A model generated the notes under the pieces. It saw only the letters and a list, made by a program, of their open reading frames with translations. It made no database searches and was not told where the DNA came from. Below are positions 1 through 8,240 of a stretch of DNA of 64,000 nucleotides, piece after piece. This DNA comes from Acidobacteriota bacterium (GTDB taxonomy: Bacteria > Acidobacteriota > Terriglobia > UBA7540): contig JAJYLL010000001.1 of the NCBI GenBank assembly GCA_021787735.1, positions 62,001 through 126,000 on the forward strand, written 5' to 3'. A program made the position numbers and the translations under genes. Within the stretch, counting starts at the first letter, position 1. Each line of letters begins with the position of its first letter.

Positions 1-296
1 ACAATCTGGACCACGCCATCGAAATCGCCAACGGTGTGGCCTATGGCCTGTCGTCCTCGATTTACACGCGAAACATCAACAATGCCTTCAAAGCCATGCG
101 GGAAATGGAGACCGGGATTTTCTATGTAAACGCACCCACTATCGGTGCGGAAACACACTTGCCGTTCGGCGGAGCCAAGCAGACTGGCAATGGCCACCGC
201 GAAGCCGCAACGGCTGCGCTCGACTTCTATACGGAGTGGAAGTCGGTTTATATCGATTACAGCGACAAGCTGCAGCGGGCGCAGATTGATACGTAA
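1..296 (+). CDS. Aldehyde dehydrogenase, C-terminal part (gene cut by window start)
   Basis: The last 97 codons of an NAD(P)-dependent aldehyde dehydrogenase are read from base 3 to a TAA at 294-296. The family oxidises aldehydes to carboxylates in the cytoplasm. The visible part carries the conserved stretch AYGLSSS, the segment GIFYVNAPT, and the [11 protein letters not shown] motif near the C terminus, all characteristic of the ALDH superfamily (PF00171). The catalytic Cys and Glu lie upstream of the window, so substrate and subfamily cannot be judged. The ending ([15 protein letters not shown]) resembles the semialdehyde / alpha-ketoglutaric semialdehyde dehydrogenase branch, but this is only a resemblance. 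Confidence 0.9.
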   Translation, partial: NLDHAIEIANGVAYGLSSSIYTRNINNAFKAMREMETGIFYVNAPTIGAETHLPFGGAKQTGNGHREAATAALDFYTEWKSVYIDYSDKLQRAQIDT

Positions 297-417
297 GAAT
301 AAGCGACGGAGTGAATTGAAACGGCGGCCTATGAGCACCGGGCTTTCACAAAAACATTTCCCGGGACCGTACATAGACCGCCGTAACAGTCGGCAGCGTC
401 AGTTCACCGGCCCGTGC

Positions 418-1095
418 TCAGTGGGCATATCGGCCGATCACGTCCAGCATACCCCGTGCCTCCGCCGGAACACCGACGTGGCCGTCCAGAATAGATACCG
501 GCTCAATGTCTGCCCCGTACATGGCCCGGTTGGCGCTCCTGTCGGGTTTCACTACCGCACCGTTCAGGCTGACTCCGGCAAAGACTCCCCTGCTGCGAGA
601 GTAGGTCAGGATTTCGGCGTGCATCTCGGCGTCAGTGGCCGCGGCAGCACTGCGCCCAACCGGCCCAGCTGCTGCAGTGGCGTCAGCGCCCACCTTGAAC
701 TTATCACTCAGCAGGTGGTTCATGCCGCTGCGGTTCCTGAAGACCATGATGATGTCGGTGGACGAGCCGCCGATCTGAAAACCGAAACTCCCTCCGCTCA
801 GCATCAGGAAGGCCGGAGCGCTCCAGCCGCTTGCGGTTCGACAAGTCGCCAGGCCCCGCCCGTAGCTGCCTCCGAAGACGAAGGCCGCGCGCTTTTCGCC
901 GGGGATAATTGCGATGCATTGGGCGGACCCGAGCAGGTCCTGCGGAATGCCTTTGTCCGGCGCGTTCATAATGTCCTCAAAGGCAAAGCGTGAATTCCGG
1001 ATGCGGTCAACGTCCAACTGGCGGCCGGAAGCCGCAAACACCGGAACCGCCATGCCTGCCAGCAGCAGCGTGACCATTAGGAGTCGAATCTTCAT
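418..1095 (-). CDS. Secreted SYLF (Ysc84) domain lipid-binding protein
   Basis: 225 residues. Residues 1-21 form a typical Sec signal peptide (MKIRLLMVTLLLAGMAVPVFA), followed by a SYLF/Ysc84 domain over almost the whole mature protein. Recognisable pieces are AQCIAIIPGEKRAAFVFGG, a GRGLATCR segment, SGWSAPAFLMLSGGSFGFQIGG (split here by a gap in my quotation), DIIMVFRN and YSRSRGVFAGVSL. SYLF domains bind phosphoinositides or other lipids in eukaryotes. The bacterial exported versions have no settled role and are presumed envelope-associated. A good ribosome site (GGAGG, 8 bases before ATG) supports the start. It is convergent with the aldehyde dehydrogenase and appears to be a single gene. 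Confidence 0.88.
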   Translation of the reverse strand: MKIRLLMVTLLLAGMAVPVFAASGRQLDVDRIRNSRFAFEDIMNAPDKGIPQDLLGSAQCIAIIPGEKRAAFVFGGSYGRGLATCRTASGWSAPAFLMLSGGSFGFQIGGSSTDIIMVFRNRSGMNHLLSDKFKVGADATAAAGPVGRSAAAATDAEMHAEILTYSRSRGVFAGVSLNGAVVKPDRSANRAMYGADIEPVSILDGHVGVPAEARGMLDVIGRYAH

Positions 1096-1318
1096 GTGGA
1101 AATCCTCCGTTCTAACCCGTAGTTGTGCACAAATTACAGAACCGCCGAGCCGGCGCTCTTACTGCAATTGGTCCCACAGGTCCAGGGAGACGGCTTCAGC
1201 GCGTGGCGTTTGTACCCTCAGAGTTTCTTGCGTCCCGAAGTTTGGAGTCGAATACGCGGCAATATCTACGAAAGCCGGTTGTGACCTTGGCTTCCCCATT
1301 TGACTTAGATGCAAATTA

Positions 1319-1831
1319 TTAGTTTGAAGAGGTGTTTTTTTTCAACGCTGACGAAACAGTATTCAAATTAGTTTCTGTCTCGCCCTCGCTTTCGGCTTCG
1401 GTTTGGGTTGACGGTTGAGGCCCCAGACCCGGCGGCAGAGGGTGTGGACCCAAGCCGAGTTTCATCAGGGGCTTTGCCTCGGGCAATCCGGTGGGTTTAA
1501 ATCCGTTCTGCTTCTGGTATTGTTTCATGGCGTCGCGAGTAGCCAGGTCCCAGCTGCCGTTGGGTGTTTCATGCAGGGTACCTGCATCCACCAGCGCCTG
1601 CTGGATTTCTCTAACGCGTTCGGGTCGAATCCTGACCTGTGTATAACGGCGCCGGTAGTGGTGATATCGGCGGATATGCCGGACACGGCGGTGCGGTGTG
1701 AATTTGCGCACGGCATGAGATTTTCGCTTTTGCGCCCCGTACAAGTGCAGGGCTGGAGCGATCAACAAAAGCGCCGCGACGATGGCAGTCCATCGAATTC
1801 GTTGGCAACGACTTGTTGCAGATTTCAACAT
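1319..1831 (-). CDS. Small exported peptidoglycan-binding domain protein
   Basis: 170 residues from an ATG located 7 bases after the stop of the upstream DegP-type protease, so the two are almost certainly one operon. An open frame continues upstream to 2026 but overlaps the protease, so I use the ATG at 1831. A hydrophobic N-terminal segment (about residues 14-33) is followed by a very basic Arg/His/Tyr-rich linker (RRVRHIRRYHHYRRRY) and a PG_binding_1-like domain around residues 60-115 (VREIQQALVDAG ... TRDAMKQYQKQNGF). The C terminus is Pro/Glu/Thr-rich. It probably anchors in or near the cell wall. The coupling to a DegP protease suggests an envelope stress or cell-wall maintenance role, which is inference. 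Confidence 0.8.
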   Translation of the reverse strand: MLKSATSRCQRIRWTAIVAALLLIAPALHLYGAQKRKSHAVRKFTPHRRVRHIRRYHHYRRRYTQVRIRPERVREIQQALVDAGTLHETPNGSWDLATRDAMKQYQKQNGFKPTGLPEAKPLMKLGLGPHPLPPGLGPQPSTQTEAESEGETETNLNTVSSALKKNTSSN

Positions 1832-1838
1832 GGCTGTG

Positions 1839-3410
1839 TCAGTGCAAAGTATCGGCCAGAAACATAGTAGTAAAAGTCTGCCCCGTTTGTCGAGCCACAA
1901 GCAGTAAAACATCCTGCCCCGGCCGGAGAGTTCGCTGGACCCGTGCGAAGTCATCCACGGAGGCAACCGGCTGATGATTGACGCTGAGAATAACATCGCC
2001 TGACCGCACGCTGAGTTCAGCGGCAAACCCTTCGGGAACGACGTCCGTGACCAGCACGCCCTGCTGCTTGGGCAGATGCAATGACCTGAGCAGCAGTGAG
2101 GCCTGCGCCGCCGGAAGGTTGTCGACGCTCATACCCAGAACGCCGCCGGCTTCCTCGGGAGCGCTTCTTTCGTTACCGGGAATCTGGCTGGTCTGTTGCT
2201 GGGCCAGGATGGCGTTGCGGTCCGCAACTTCGACCGGCGCGGTGAGTGGTTTCCCGTCGCGCAGAATCTCCAGCTTGACATAACTACCGATCTTGCTTTG
2301 GGAGACAATTTCTACAAGGTCGCTCCCGGAATTGATGGCCTGTCCGTTTACAGAAAGAATAACGTCTCCCATTTTCAGGCCCGCGCGCTCGGCCGGACTG
2401 CCCGGCTCAATGCTTTGTACAACGACCCCATGGTTAGCGCCAAAGCTGCGCAACAGCGCCGGATTGCTCTGGTCAAGGAAACTTACCCCGATCGCGCCGC
2501 GTTCCACCTTGCCGGAGGAAACCAGTGAATTGTAAATGGCGTGGGCTGTATCTGAAGGAATCGCGAACCCGACGCCGTCATTCGATCCCTGGTTGGTGGC
2601 GATTGCGGTGTTGATACCAATTACCTGCCCGGCCATGTTGACCAGGGGACCTCCGCTGTTTCCGGGGTTGATGGCAGCATCCGTCTGGATGTAGCGCTTG
2701 AACTGGTCTTCCATTCCGTCGGGCCTGATTTCGCGCCCCTTGGCACTGATGATTCCCGCCGTCACCGTTGATTCCAGCCCGAAAGGGCTGCCGACGGCGA
2801 GCACCCAGTCCCCCACTTTGGCTGCAGATGAATCGCCAAACTGGGCGGCTTCAAGTTTTTTCCCTGCATCGATCTTGATGACGGCCAAGTCGGTCCATTT
2901 GTCGGCGCCGATGATCCTGGCCCGGTAGTGGGTGGCCTCGTCGCCGTGCAAGTAAACCTCAATCCGGTCGACCGGCTTGTTAGGATCTCTTTGCATTACG
3001 ACGTGATAGTTGGTAAGAACATACCCGCGCGGATCGAGAATAACGCCAGAGCCCAGGCTCCGGCGCTGATAATGGTCCAGAGGCCCGCCGGGCTTGCCGA
3101 AGTTGAAAAAACGGTTAAATAAATCGCCCAAAGGTTCCTGACCCTGCGATCCGAATCCGCGCCCCGAAATGCGCACAGTCGTTTCCGTGGTGATGTTGAC
3201 GACGGCTGGTTCGATTTGCTGGGCAACGCGCGCGAAGCTGTTTGACAATTCGACTGGCGAGGGATCGGCCAGTGGCTGGGGTTCGGCCGAGGTGTTCACG
3301 GAGCGCACGGCGTGTGCGCCGTGGGAAATAAACGCGCCAATGGCAATCCCGAACCCAAGGGCGGAAAAAACGGCCAGAACAGTTACGTACCGGCGCATAC
3401 GGCTTTGCAT
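1839..3410 (-). CDS. DegP/HtrA-type trypsin-like serine protease with two PDZ domains
   Basis: 523 residues from the ATG at 3410, which has a GAGG ribosome site 7 bases upstream. An in-frame upstream ATG at 3449 lacks one. Residues 8-29 are an uncleaved anchor or signal. The S1C protease domain contains the full triad: His136 (NYHVV), Asp174 (TDLAVIKID) and Ser252 (NPGNSGGPL). Two PDZ domains follow at about residues 305-395 and 430-520. The family degrades or refolds misfolded proteins in the periplasm. Length and domain order match DegP/DegQ-like enzymes. A peptidoglycan-binding protein gene follows 7 bases downstream. Confidence 0.95.
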   Translation of the reverse strand: MQSRMRRYVTVLAVFSALGFGIAIGAFISHGAHAVRSVNTSAEPQPLADPSPVELSNSFARVAQQIEPAVVNITTETTVRISGRGFGSQGQEPLGDLFNRFFNFGKPGGPLDHYQRRSLGSGVILDPRGYVLTNYHVVMQRDPNKPVDRIEVYLHGDEATHYRARIIGADKWTDLAVIKIDAGKKLEAAQFGDSSAAKVGDWVLAVGSPFGLESTVTAGIISAKGREIRPDGMEDQFKRYIQTDAAINPGNSGGPLVNMAGQVIGINTAIATNQGSNDGVGFAIPSDTAHAIYNSLVSSGKVERGAIGVSFLDQSNPALLRSFGANHGVVVQSIEPGSPAERAGLKMGDVILSVNGQAINSGSDLVEIVSQSKIGSYVKLEILRDGKPLTAPVEVADRNAILAQQQTSQIPGNERSAPEEAGGVLGMSVDNLPAAQASLLLRSLHLPKQQGVLVTDVVPEGFAAELSVRSGDVILSVNHQPVASVDDFARVQRTLRPGQDVLLLVARQTGQTFTTMFLADTLH

Positions 3411-3642
3411 CTTAATTCCTCGCGCCCGCTCGCAACAGCTTAGACACATTGTTGGGGCTGCATCAAATTATACACCGGAATGCAACAAGGCCACGCCTGG
3501 CTGTTTGACCTGGAGTTGTGTGCCAGACATAAAACAGCATAAAGGGTTAGCTGTTGAATTCATCGCGGGTATAGCGATTTTGTGGGTCGAACCGCATGCG
3601 CGTTCTTCAACAAGATGGCAAATACATTCTATTTGCAAAGGA

Positions 3643-3710
3643 TGCTCTGGCTGGTTCCGGGTGTTTTGATCCCCTCGAAGAGATTGCAAGCCGGAAACCA
3701 GCCCAGAGCA
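3643..3710. repeat. Long imperfect inverted repeat in intergenic region
   Basis: The arms 3643-3660 (TGCTCTGGCTGGTTCCGG) and 3691-3710 are reverse complements apart from two single-base bulges. They enclose a 30-base loop. The repeat sits between the divergent-side upstream region of the DegP gene (start 3410) and the end of the Gly/Met-rich gene (stop 3743). Neither side of the stem has a T-run in the direction of transcription, so a simple rho-independent terminator is unlikely. The 3411-3742 gap otherwise holds nothing convincing beyond the protease promoter region. It could be a MITE remnant or an RNA stem. Confidence 0.55.
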
Positions 3711-3742
3711 AAAACTGATGCAACAACAGCCACCGGAAAGGC

Positions 3743-4303
3743 TCAAGATGGGTGATGGGACGCTTTTATGTCTGCCTTGGCCTGTTCCTTCCCTTTCTTG
3801 ACCTGTAACTTGATATCTTTGTGACTCAGGCTCGGATTCAGTTTCTGGAGGGCCTTGCCAAGGCTGTCGCCGTTTGTCACCTTTTCCTTAAGCTGGTCAA
3901 AGGGAATATTGAGATTGTGGGAAATGTGCGCAGCTGCCACAAACTCCCCGAGGTTCCTGAAGCCGGATGCGGCGTCCTGGACCTTTTCATCAGGTGGCAA
4001 CAGGTTCTGAAGTCTGGCGGACAATTTGGTGTTTTGCTGAAGCAACTGCGTAGGTGTCTTCTGTTGGATCATCGGCCTTGTGGTATTCACGCCACGACTC
4101 ATGCCTGGCTCCCGTCCCTCCATTTGGCCTTGTCCCATCTGCCCTTGATCCATACCGGGCTGCCGTCCCATTCCAGGCCCTTGGCCCATTCCATTTCCTC
4201 CCCCAGGTCCACCACTGCCACCGCGGCCCTGTGCCATCATCGGCGACCCGCTGAGGCAAAACAAAACGGCAATGGCAGTACCGTACAAAATTGCGCGTTT
4301 CAT
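3743..4303 (-). CDS. Exported Gly/Met/Gln-rich protein of unknown function
   Basis: 186 residues with a strong ribosome site (AAGGAGG, 9 bases before ATG). Residues 1-24 form a Sec signal peptide ending in MMA. A low-complexity stretch follows (residues 25-75), rich in Gly, Met, Gln and Pro with repeated GQGPGMG / GQMGQGQM-type units. The C-terminal 100 residues look folded and helical (LLQQNTKLSARLQNLLPP, SGFRNLGEFVAAAHISHNL, GDSLGKALQKLNPSLS) and end Lys-rich. I do not recognise a named domain. Similar secreted proteins with a conserved helical tail occur in Acidobacteria. The protein probably acts outside the inner membrane. Confidence 0.75.
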   Translation of the reverse strand: MKRAILYGTAIAVLFCLSGSPMMAQGRGGSGGPGGGNGMGQGPGMGRQPGMDQGQMGQGQMEGREPGMSRGVNTTRPMIQQKTPTQLLQQNTKLSARLQNLLPPDEKVQDAASGFRNLGEFVAAAHISHNLNIPFDQLKEKVTNGDSLGKALQKLNPSLSHKDIKLQVKKGKEQAKADIKASHHPS

Positions 4304-4737
4304 AGACTCTGACCTCCTTACTCAAGGCTCAAGCCTCGACTTCTTCTTGACATGCTCGCCCCGGACGCAAGCACTCAACAGGCTGATGCCTTGGTTACAA
4401 TAAGTTCCCCGCAGGGACCATCGGTACAAAATATGCCTTCGCCCGGCGGCTGACTTTCCGAGCGTGATGCTCTGTAAGTGGCCCCAGACACACTCTTGCA
4501 TGCACCGAACCATTCATTGCCCCTTTTCTCTAACCTGTTGATGATAGGGTGACTATTTTGCTGGCAGGAGGGCCCGCCGGGTCTTCACGGCAGAGGAAAA
4601 ATCACCGGGGACACGTGTAAAATGTGCCTCCTCCGAATCTGCGGTTGATTTTCGCGCGAATGGTGAGTACCCGGCTTGAGAGTTTGCCCCGCAATATGCC
4701 GGATATTAACAGAAGGCGAGCGGGGGTGTGCACGACC
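4304..4737. other. Intergenic region without a convincing gene
   Basis: 434 bases between the start of the Gly/Met-rich protein gene and the stop of the ICMT-like gene, both on the minus strand. Only short random open frames are present. It should contain the promoter of the gene starting at 4303, whose Shine-Dalgarno site (AAGGAGG) lies at its lower edge. No clear -35/-10 pair or terminator could be assigned. Confidence 0.5.
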
Positions 4738-5310
4738 CTACCACACGAACGGGATAAGCGCCTTAACTTTCCGCCTGTAATCGGTGTACTCGGCGGCAAA
4801 CTGCTGGGTCATGAACTGCTCTTCCCGGAGCGATTTCAACTTCAGGGCAAGCAATGCAAAACCTAATCCCACCAACCAGCGGGTGCTGCCAAAAACAATC
4901 GAAGCTCCCAGCAGTGCCAGCAGCGAGCCGGTATATATAGGGTGACGCACTATGCCGTAGGGACCGCTTCTGATGAGTTCATGGTCTTTCTTAATCGTGA
5001 CCGTTCCGCTCCAATTCCGACCCAGATGGACACGGGCCCAGATAGCAAAGGTGAACCCGGCGATGGTCAGGCCAAGCCCGAGGAACGCGTAGGGGAGCGT
5101 CTCTGGAACAAAGAGTTTGGAAAGCAGTCCTAAACCCAGCTCAGGGTAAGTCATTAAGAGGGCCGCTGCGACGGCCACAGAAACATAGCTCAGACGCGAT
5201 GCAACCGATTCTCTGCGCACCGTCCGCTTCTGAGCAAATGCTGCAATGAGCCACAGCACCACAAACCCGACCCACAAGAACCCGACCCATTTCTGAATTT
5301 CCGCTTCCAC
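4738..5310 (-). CDS. Isoprenylcysteine carboxyl methyltransferase (ICMT)-like membrane methyltransferase
   Basis: 190 residues with about five hydrophobic segments. The C-terminal half carries the family signature: GPYGIVRHPIYTG (Arg122-Gly128) and the acidic pair LREE (Glu163-Glu164) that in ICMT/PEMT-like enzymes helps bind S-adenosylmethionine, followed by the usual Y-x-x-Y-x-x-K-V-x-x-L-I-P-F ending. Bacterial members methylate unknown small molecules or lipids, since bacteria lack prenylated CaaX proteins. It is a single gene, divergent from argS. Substrate unknown. Confidence 0.87.
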   Translation of the reverse strand: MEAEIQKWVGFLWVGFVVLWLIAAFAQKRTVRRESVASRLSYVSVAVAAALLMTYPELGLGLLSKLFVPETLPYAFLGLGLTIAGFTFAIWARVHLGRNWSGTVTIKKDHELIRSGPYGIVRHPIYTGSLLALLGASIVFGSTRWLVGLGFALLALKLKSLREEQFMTQQFAAEYTDYRRKVKALIPFVW

Positions 5311-5391
5311 GTCAGTACCCCTGCCGGATTTCGATCAATGATGAATCTAAGCGAATTTTAAGCGTTGGTCAACGAGGGTATTGAAGGCATT

Positions 5392-5400
5392 TGGTATAAT
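5392..5400 (+). promoter_or_regulatory. Extended -10 promoter element upstream of argS
   Basis: The sequence TGGTATAAT is a perfect extended -10 (TGn-TATAAT). No good -35 sits at 17 bases, as expected for extended -10 promoters. Transcription would start near 5407, so the in-frame TTG at 5381 cannot be the translation start. This supports a start at 5492. Confidence 0.6.
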
Positions 5401-5491
5401 CTCCAGCTTAGGCATCAGGCAGGACCATTCACAGTGGGTGAGCAGGGACAAGTGGACGGCGTCCACGTCCTTCCCGGTTAGGAAAATCAAC

Positions 5492-7480
5492 TTGTATCTG
5501 GAAATTCAGGGCAGGATTCGGCAGAAATTTCGGGAAACAGTCAAAAGTGTCTTTAACCTGGAAGTTGGCGACCCGGTGTTTGACTTTCCGCCGCGGCCCG
5601 AGTTGGGTGATCTTTCGATTGCTGCCAGCTTTGAACTGGCAAAAAAGCTGCGTCAGCCTCCGCGTAAGATTGCCGATCAACTGGCCGCGCAACTGCTTCC
5701 CATCGAAGGCGTGGCGCGCGTGAGTGTTGCCGGAGCGGGCTATTTGAATTTTCACCTTGACCGCGCAGTGCTCGCGTCCGTGCTGTTCCAGTTGCGAACC
5801 TTCCCCGCCCTTGCTGAGGCTGTTCACCCTGGCAAAGTCCTTGTCGAGCATACCAGTATCAACCCCAACAAGGCGGCGCACATCGGGCATCTGCGCAACT
5901 CCGTCCTGGGCGACACATTTGTGCGTTTGCTGAGTTTCCGCGGGCACCACGTCGAGACCCAGAACTACATCGACAATACCGGCGTGCAGGTGGCGGACGT
6001 TGTGGTCGGTTTCCAGCACATTGAGAAGAAGACGGTGGCCGAAGTTCGTGCCCTGGTTGAAAACAAGGATGTCCGTTTTGATTATTACTGCTGGGACCTT
6101 TACGCCCGCGTGTCCAACTTCTACATCGAAAGTGGCGACAAAGAACTCCGTGCCGCCACGCTCAAGGCCATCGAAGAGGGCAAGGGGGAGCCGGCCGAAA
6201 TGGCCCGCCTGATCTCGACTGCCATCGTCAAACTGCACCTTGAAACCATGCAGCGCATCAACGTTCGCTACGATGTCCTGGTGGAAGAGAGCGAGATCCT
6301 TCGTCTCGAATTCTGGAAGAGCGCGTTCGAGCTAATGAAGGAAATTGGCGCGATCCGCTTTGAAACGGCTGGGAAAAACGCCGGCTGCTGGGTGATGGAT
6401 TTGGGAGATTCCGAAGGCGAAAAGAGCGAGGAAGAATCCGCCGCTGATGATGTCAAGATCATCGTGCGATCAAACGGGACCGTGACCTACGTAGGCAAGG
6501 ATATTGCGTATCACATGTGGAAGTTTGGATTGCTGGGAAAGGATTTTTCCTATGCTCCGTTCTATCGCTACGCCGATGGCAAAACGGTCTGGCACACCGG
6601 CAAGGAAGCGCAAGCGGGCGCTCCGGCGTTCGGTCACGCTTCGGAAGCGTATGCGGTAATCGACACCCGCCAGGCATATCTTCAGAACATCGTCGCTGCA
6701 GCCTTTCGCGCGCTGGGATTTCACGATCAGGCCGAACATCTGCACCACTTTGCCTATGAAGTTGTCGGCCTGTCACCGGCCTGCGCGCAGGAGATGGGAT
6801 ACGAGCTCCGCCCGGAAGATTTGGAGCGCAGCTACGTTGAAGTTTCCGGCCGCAAGGGCCTGGGACTGAAAGCCGATGACCTGATCGATATGCTGGTCGC
6901 GAAAGCCTCGGAAGAAGTTCGCTCGCGCGAGATGACTCAAGACCCTGCCGAGCAGGCCGCCTACGGACGCATGATTGCGGTGAGTTCGCTGCGCTACTTC
7001 CTGCTCAAATTCTCCTGCCATGTGATCATCACCTTTGACTTCAAGGAGGCTCTCGCATTTGAAGGCGAAACTGGGCCGTACCTGCAGTACACCATCGTCC
7101 GCGCGCGCAACATCTTCCGGAAGTACGCGGCTGATCATGAAGGCTTCACACCCGAGTCGCTACCGGACAAAGTGAAGCAGACCGAATTGGGTCGGTCTTT
7201 TGCGGGTGAGGATGGGACTGCGTTCTGGGAGTTGGTCGTGCTTACGGCCCAGCTTGAGATGGTGGCTGACCAGGCCATTTCAACCACCGAGCCTGCGGCC
7301 GTCGCCAAGTACGTTTTCCGGCTGGCGCAGACTTTCAACAACTTCTACCACCGGTTCCACATCCTGCACGAGCCGGATTCGGCCCGCCAGAATTTCCTTC
7401 TATACCTCGTCCATATTGTGGAGCGGACACTGACACAGACGCTAGGCCTGATGGGCATCGAAGTTCCTGAGCGGATGTAA
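5492..7480 (+). CDS. argS: Arginine--tRNA ligase
   Basis: A class I aminoacyl-tRNA synthetase that charges tRNA-Arg with arginine using ATP. The 662-residue protein has the N-terminal Add-1 domain, the HIGH signature at residues 130-133 (AHIGHLRNS, after TSINPNKA), the catalytic Rossmann fold, and a C-terminal DALR anticodon-binding domain (about residue 540 onward: GPYLQYTIVRARNI and later). The frame is open back to 5381, but an extended -10 promoter covers that part. A TTG at 5492 with AGGA eight bases upstream gives an N terminus (LYLEIQGRIRQKF) like known ArgS proteins. GTG 5438 is a less likely alternative. Length is longer than the E. coli enzyme, with an acidic insert around EGEKSEEESAADD. 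Confidence 0.95.
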   Translation: MYLEIQGRIRQKFRETVKSVFNLEVGDPVFDFPPRPELGDLSIAASFELAKKLRQPPRKIADQLAAQLLPIEGVARVSVAGAGYLNFHLDRAVLASVLFQLRTFPALAEAVHPGKVLVEHTSINPNKAAHIGHLRNSVLGDTFVRLLSFRGHHVETQNYIDNTGVQVADVVVGFQHIEKKTVAEVRALVENKDVRFDYYCWDLYARVSNFYIESGDKELRAATLKAIEEGKGEPAEMARLISTAIVKLHLETMQRINVRYDVLVEESEILRLEFWKSAFELMKEIGAIRFETAGKNAGCWVMDLGDSEGEKSEEESAADDVKIIVRSNGTVTYVGKDIAYHMWKFGLLGKDFSYAPFYRYADGKTVWHTGKEAQAGAPAFGHASEAYAVIDTRQAYLQNIVAAAFRALGFHDQAEHLHHFAYEVVGLSPACAQEMGYELRPEDLERSYVEVSGRKGLGLKADDLIDMLVAKASEEVRSREMTQDPAEQAAYGRMIAVSSLRYFLLKFSCHVIITFDFKEALAFEGETGPYLQYTIVRARNIFRKYAADHEGFTPESLPDKVKQTELGRSFAGEDGTAFWELVVLTAQLEMVADQAISTTEPAAVAKYVFRLAQTFNNFYHRFHILHEPDSARQNFLLYLVHIVERTLTQTLGLMGIEVPERM

Positions 7481-7559
7481 CAACGTCGATATTTATCAAT
7501 GCGTTGTGAGTGGTTTGGACGATGCAAAATGCATGATCAGATCGTCTCCCGCTGGTTGT

Positions 7560-8159
7560 TCAGTCCGCAAGGATTGAATAATGATAGGGAAACAATTTTC
7601 CCCTCCGCGCGGTGAACCCCATCTGTTCCAACCTCTGGCGGCCTTCGGCCGGTGAGTAGAGATGGTCCGCCGGCGGCCCTTCGGGGCGCTCGGCCTCCGC
7701 GTTCCAGTCAATGAAAAGCGTCGCTCCGCCATCTTTAAGCAGCGACTTCAGACTCTGCAACGCCTCATCGCCCACTTCGTGCAGAACGTTAAGCGCCAGT
7801 ACGCGGTCAATCTTTCCTTTGTAAGCGGCGATATCGGACGGAAGCGCAGACTTCAGATTTGCGAGTTCCGCTGCGGCCGGCTTGGCCCGCATCAACTCGA
7901 GCATTTCCGGCTGTTCATCGAATGCAATCACCTCGACATCGGGCCGCAGCCTGGCAATTTCGATGGCATAGGTCCCTGTGCCAGTTCCGAAATCGAGCAG
8001 CGTGCCGCCCGCAGGAATATCCAGCATCTCCGCCACTTCCTTTGGCGGCAGATATTCAAACCTCGCGGGATTATCCAGCCGCGCGGCCCGCTCAGGATCG
8101 AAGCGTTTCGGTTGGCGCGCGCCGTGGCGCTCATCCGGTTCGTGTGAATATGGACTCAC
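7560..8159 (-). CDS. Class I SAM-dependent methyltransferase
   Basis: 199 residues from a GTG at 8159 preceded by AAGGAG with ideal spacing. The frame is open to 8231 without a ribosome site. The N terminus (HEPDERHGARQPKRFDPERAA quoted in part) is followed by motif I LLDFGTGTG (residues 54-62), an acidic motif II end (VEVIAFDEQPEML) and motif IV/post (IDRVLALNVLHEVGDEAL). The last third (GRQRLEQMGF) has the typical final strands. It belongs to the UbiE/Methyltransf_25-type fold. The substrate cannot be predicted. It lies 81 bases after the TrkA-like gene on the same strand and may be cotranscribed with it. Confidence 0.85.
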   Translation of the reverse strand: MSPYSHEPDERHGARQPKRFDPERAARLDNPARFEYLPPKEVAEMLDIPAGGTLLDFGTGTGTYAIEIARLRPDVEVIAFDEQPEMLELMRAKPAAAELANLKSALPSDIAAYKGKIDRVLALNVLHEVGDEALQSLKSLLKDGGATLFIDWNAEAERPEGPPADHLYSPAEGRQRLEQMGFTARRGKLFPYHYSILAD

Positions 8160-8240
8160 TTTGTTCTCCTTTTGATGTATTTGAAAATGGGATTTCCTGG
8201 GAGGGCCGCTGCCGGCCACGCCAGTTATCAATCCGGGCCG

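Noticed and set aside
145-993. 282-codon plus-strand open frame
   Set aside because: Mostly antisense to the SYLF gene and overlapping the aldehyde dehydrogenase end in another frame.
3468-3746. Possible small Cys-rich protein on the minus strand
   Set aside because: No ribosome site or recognisable fold. It overlaps the inverted repeat and is best seen as a random frame.
5429-6238. 269-codon minus-strand open frame inside argS
   Set aside because: Shadow of argS on the opposite strand with no domain.
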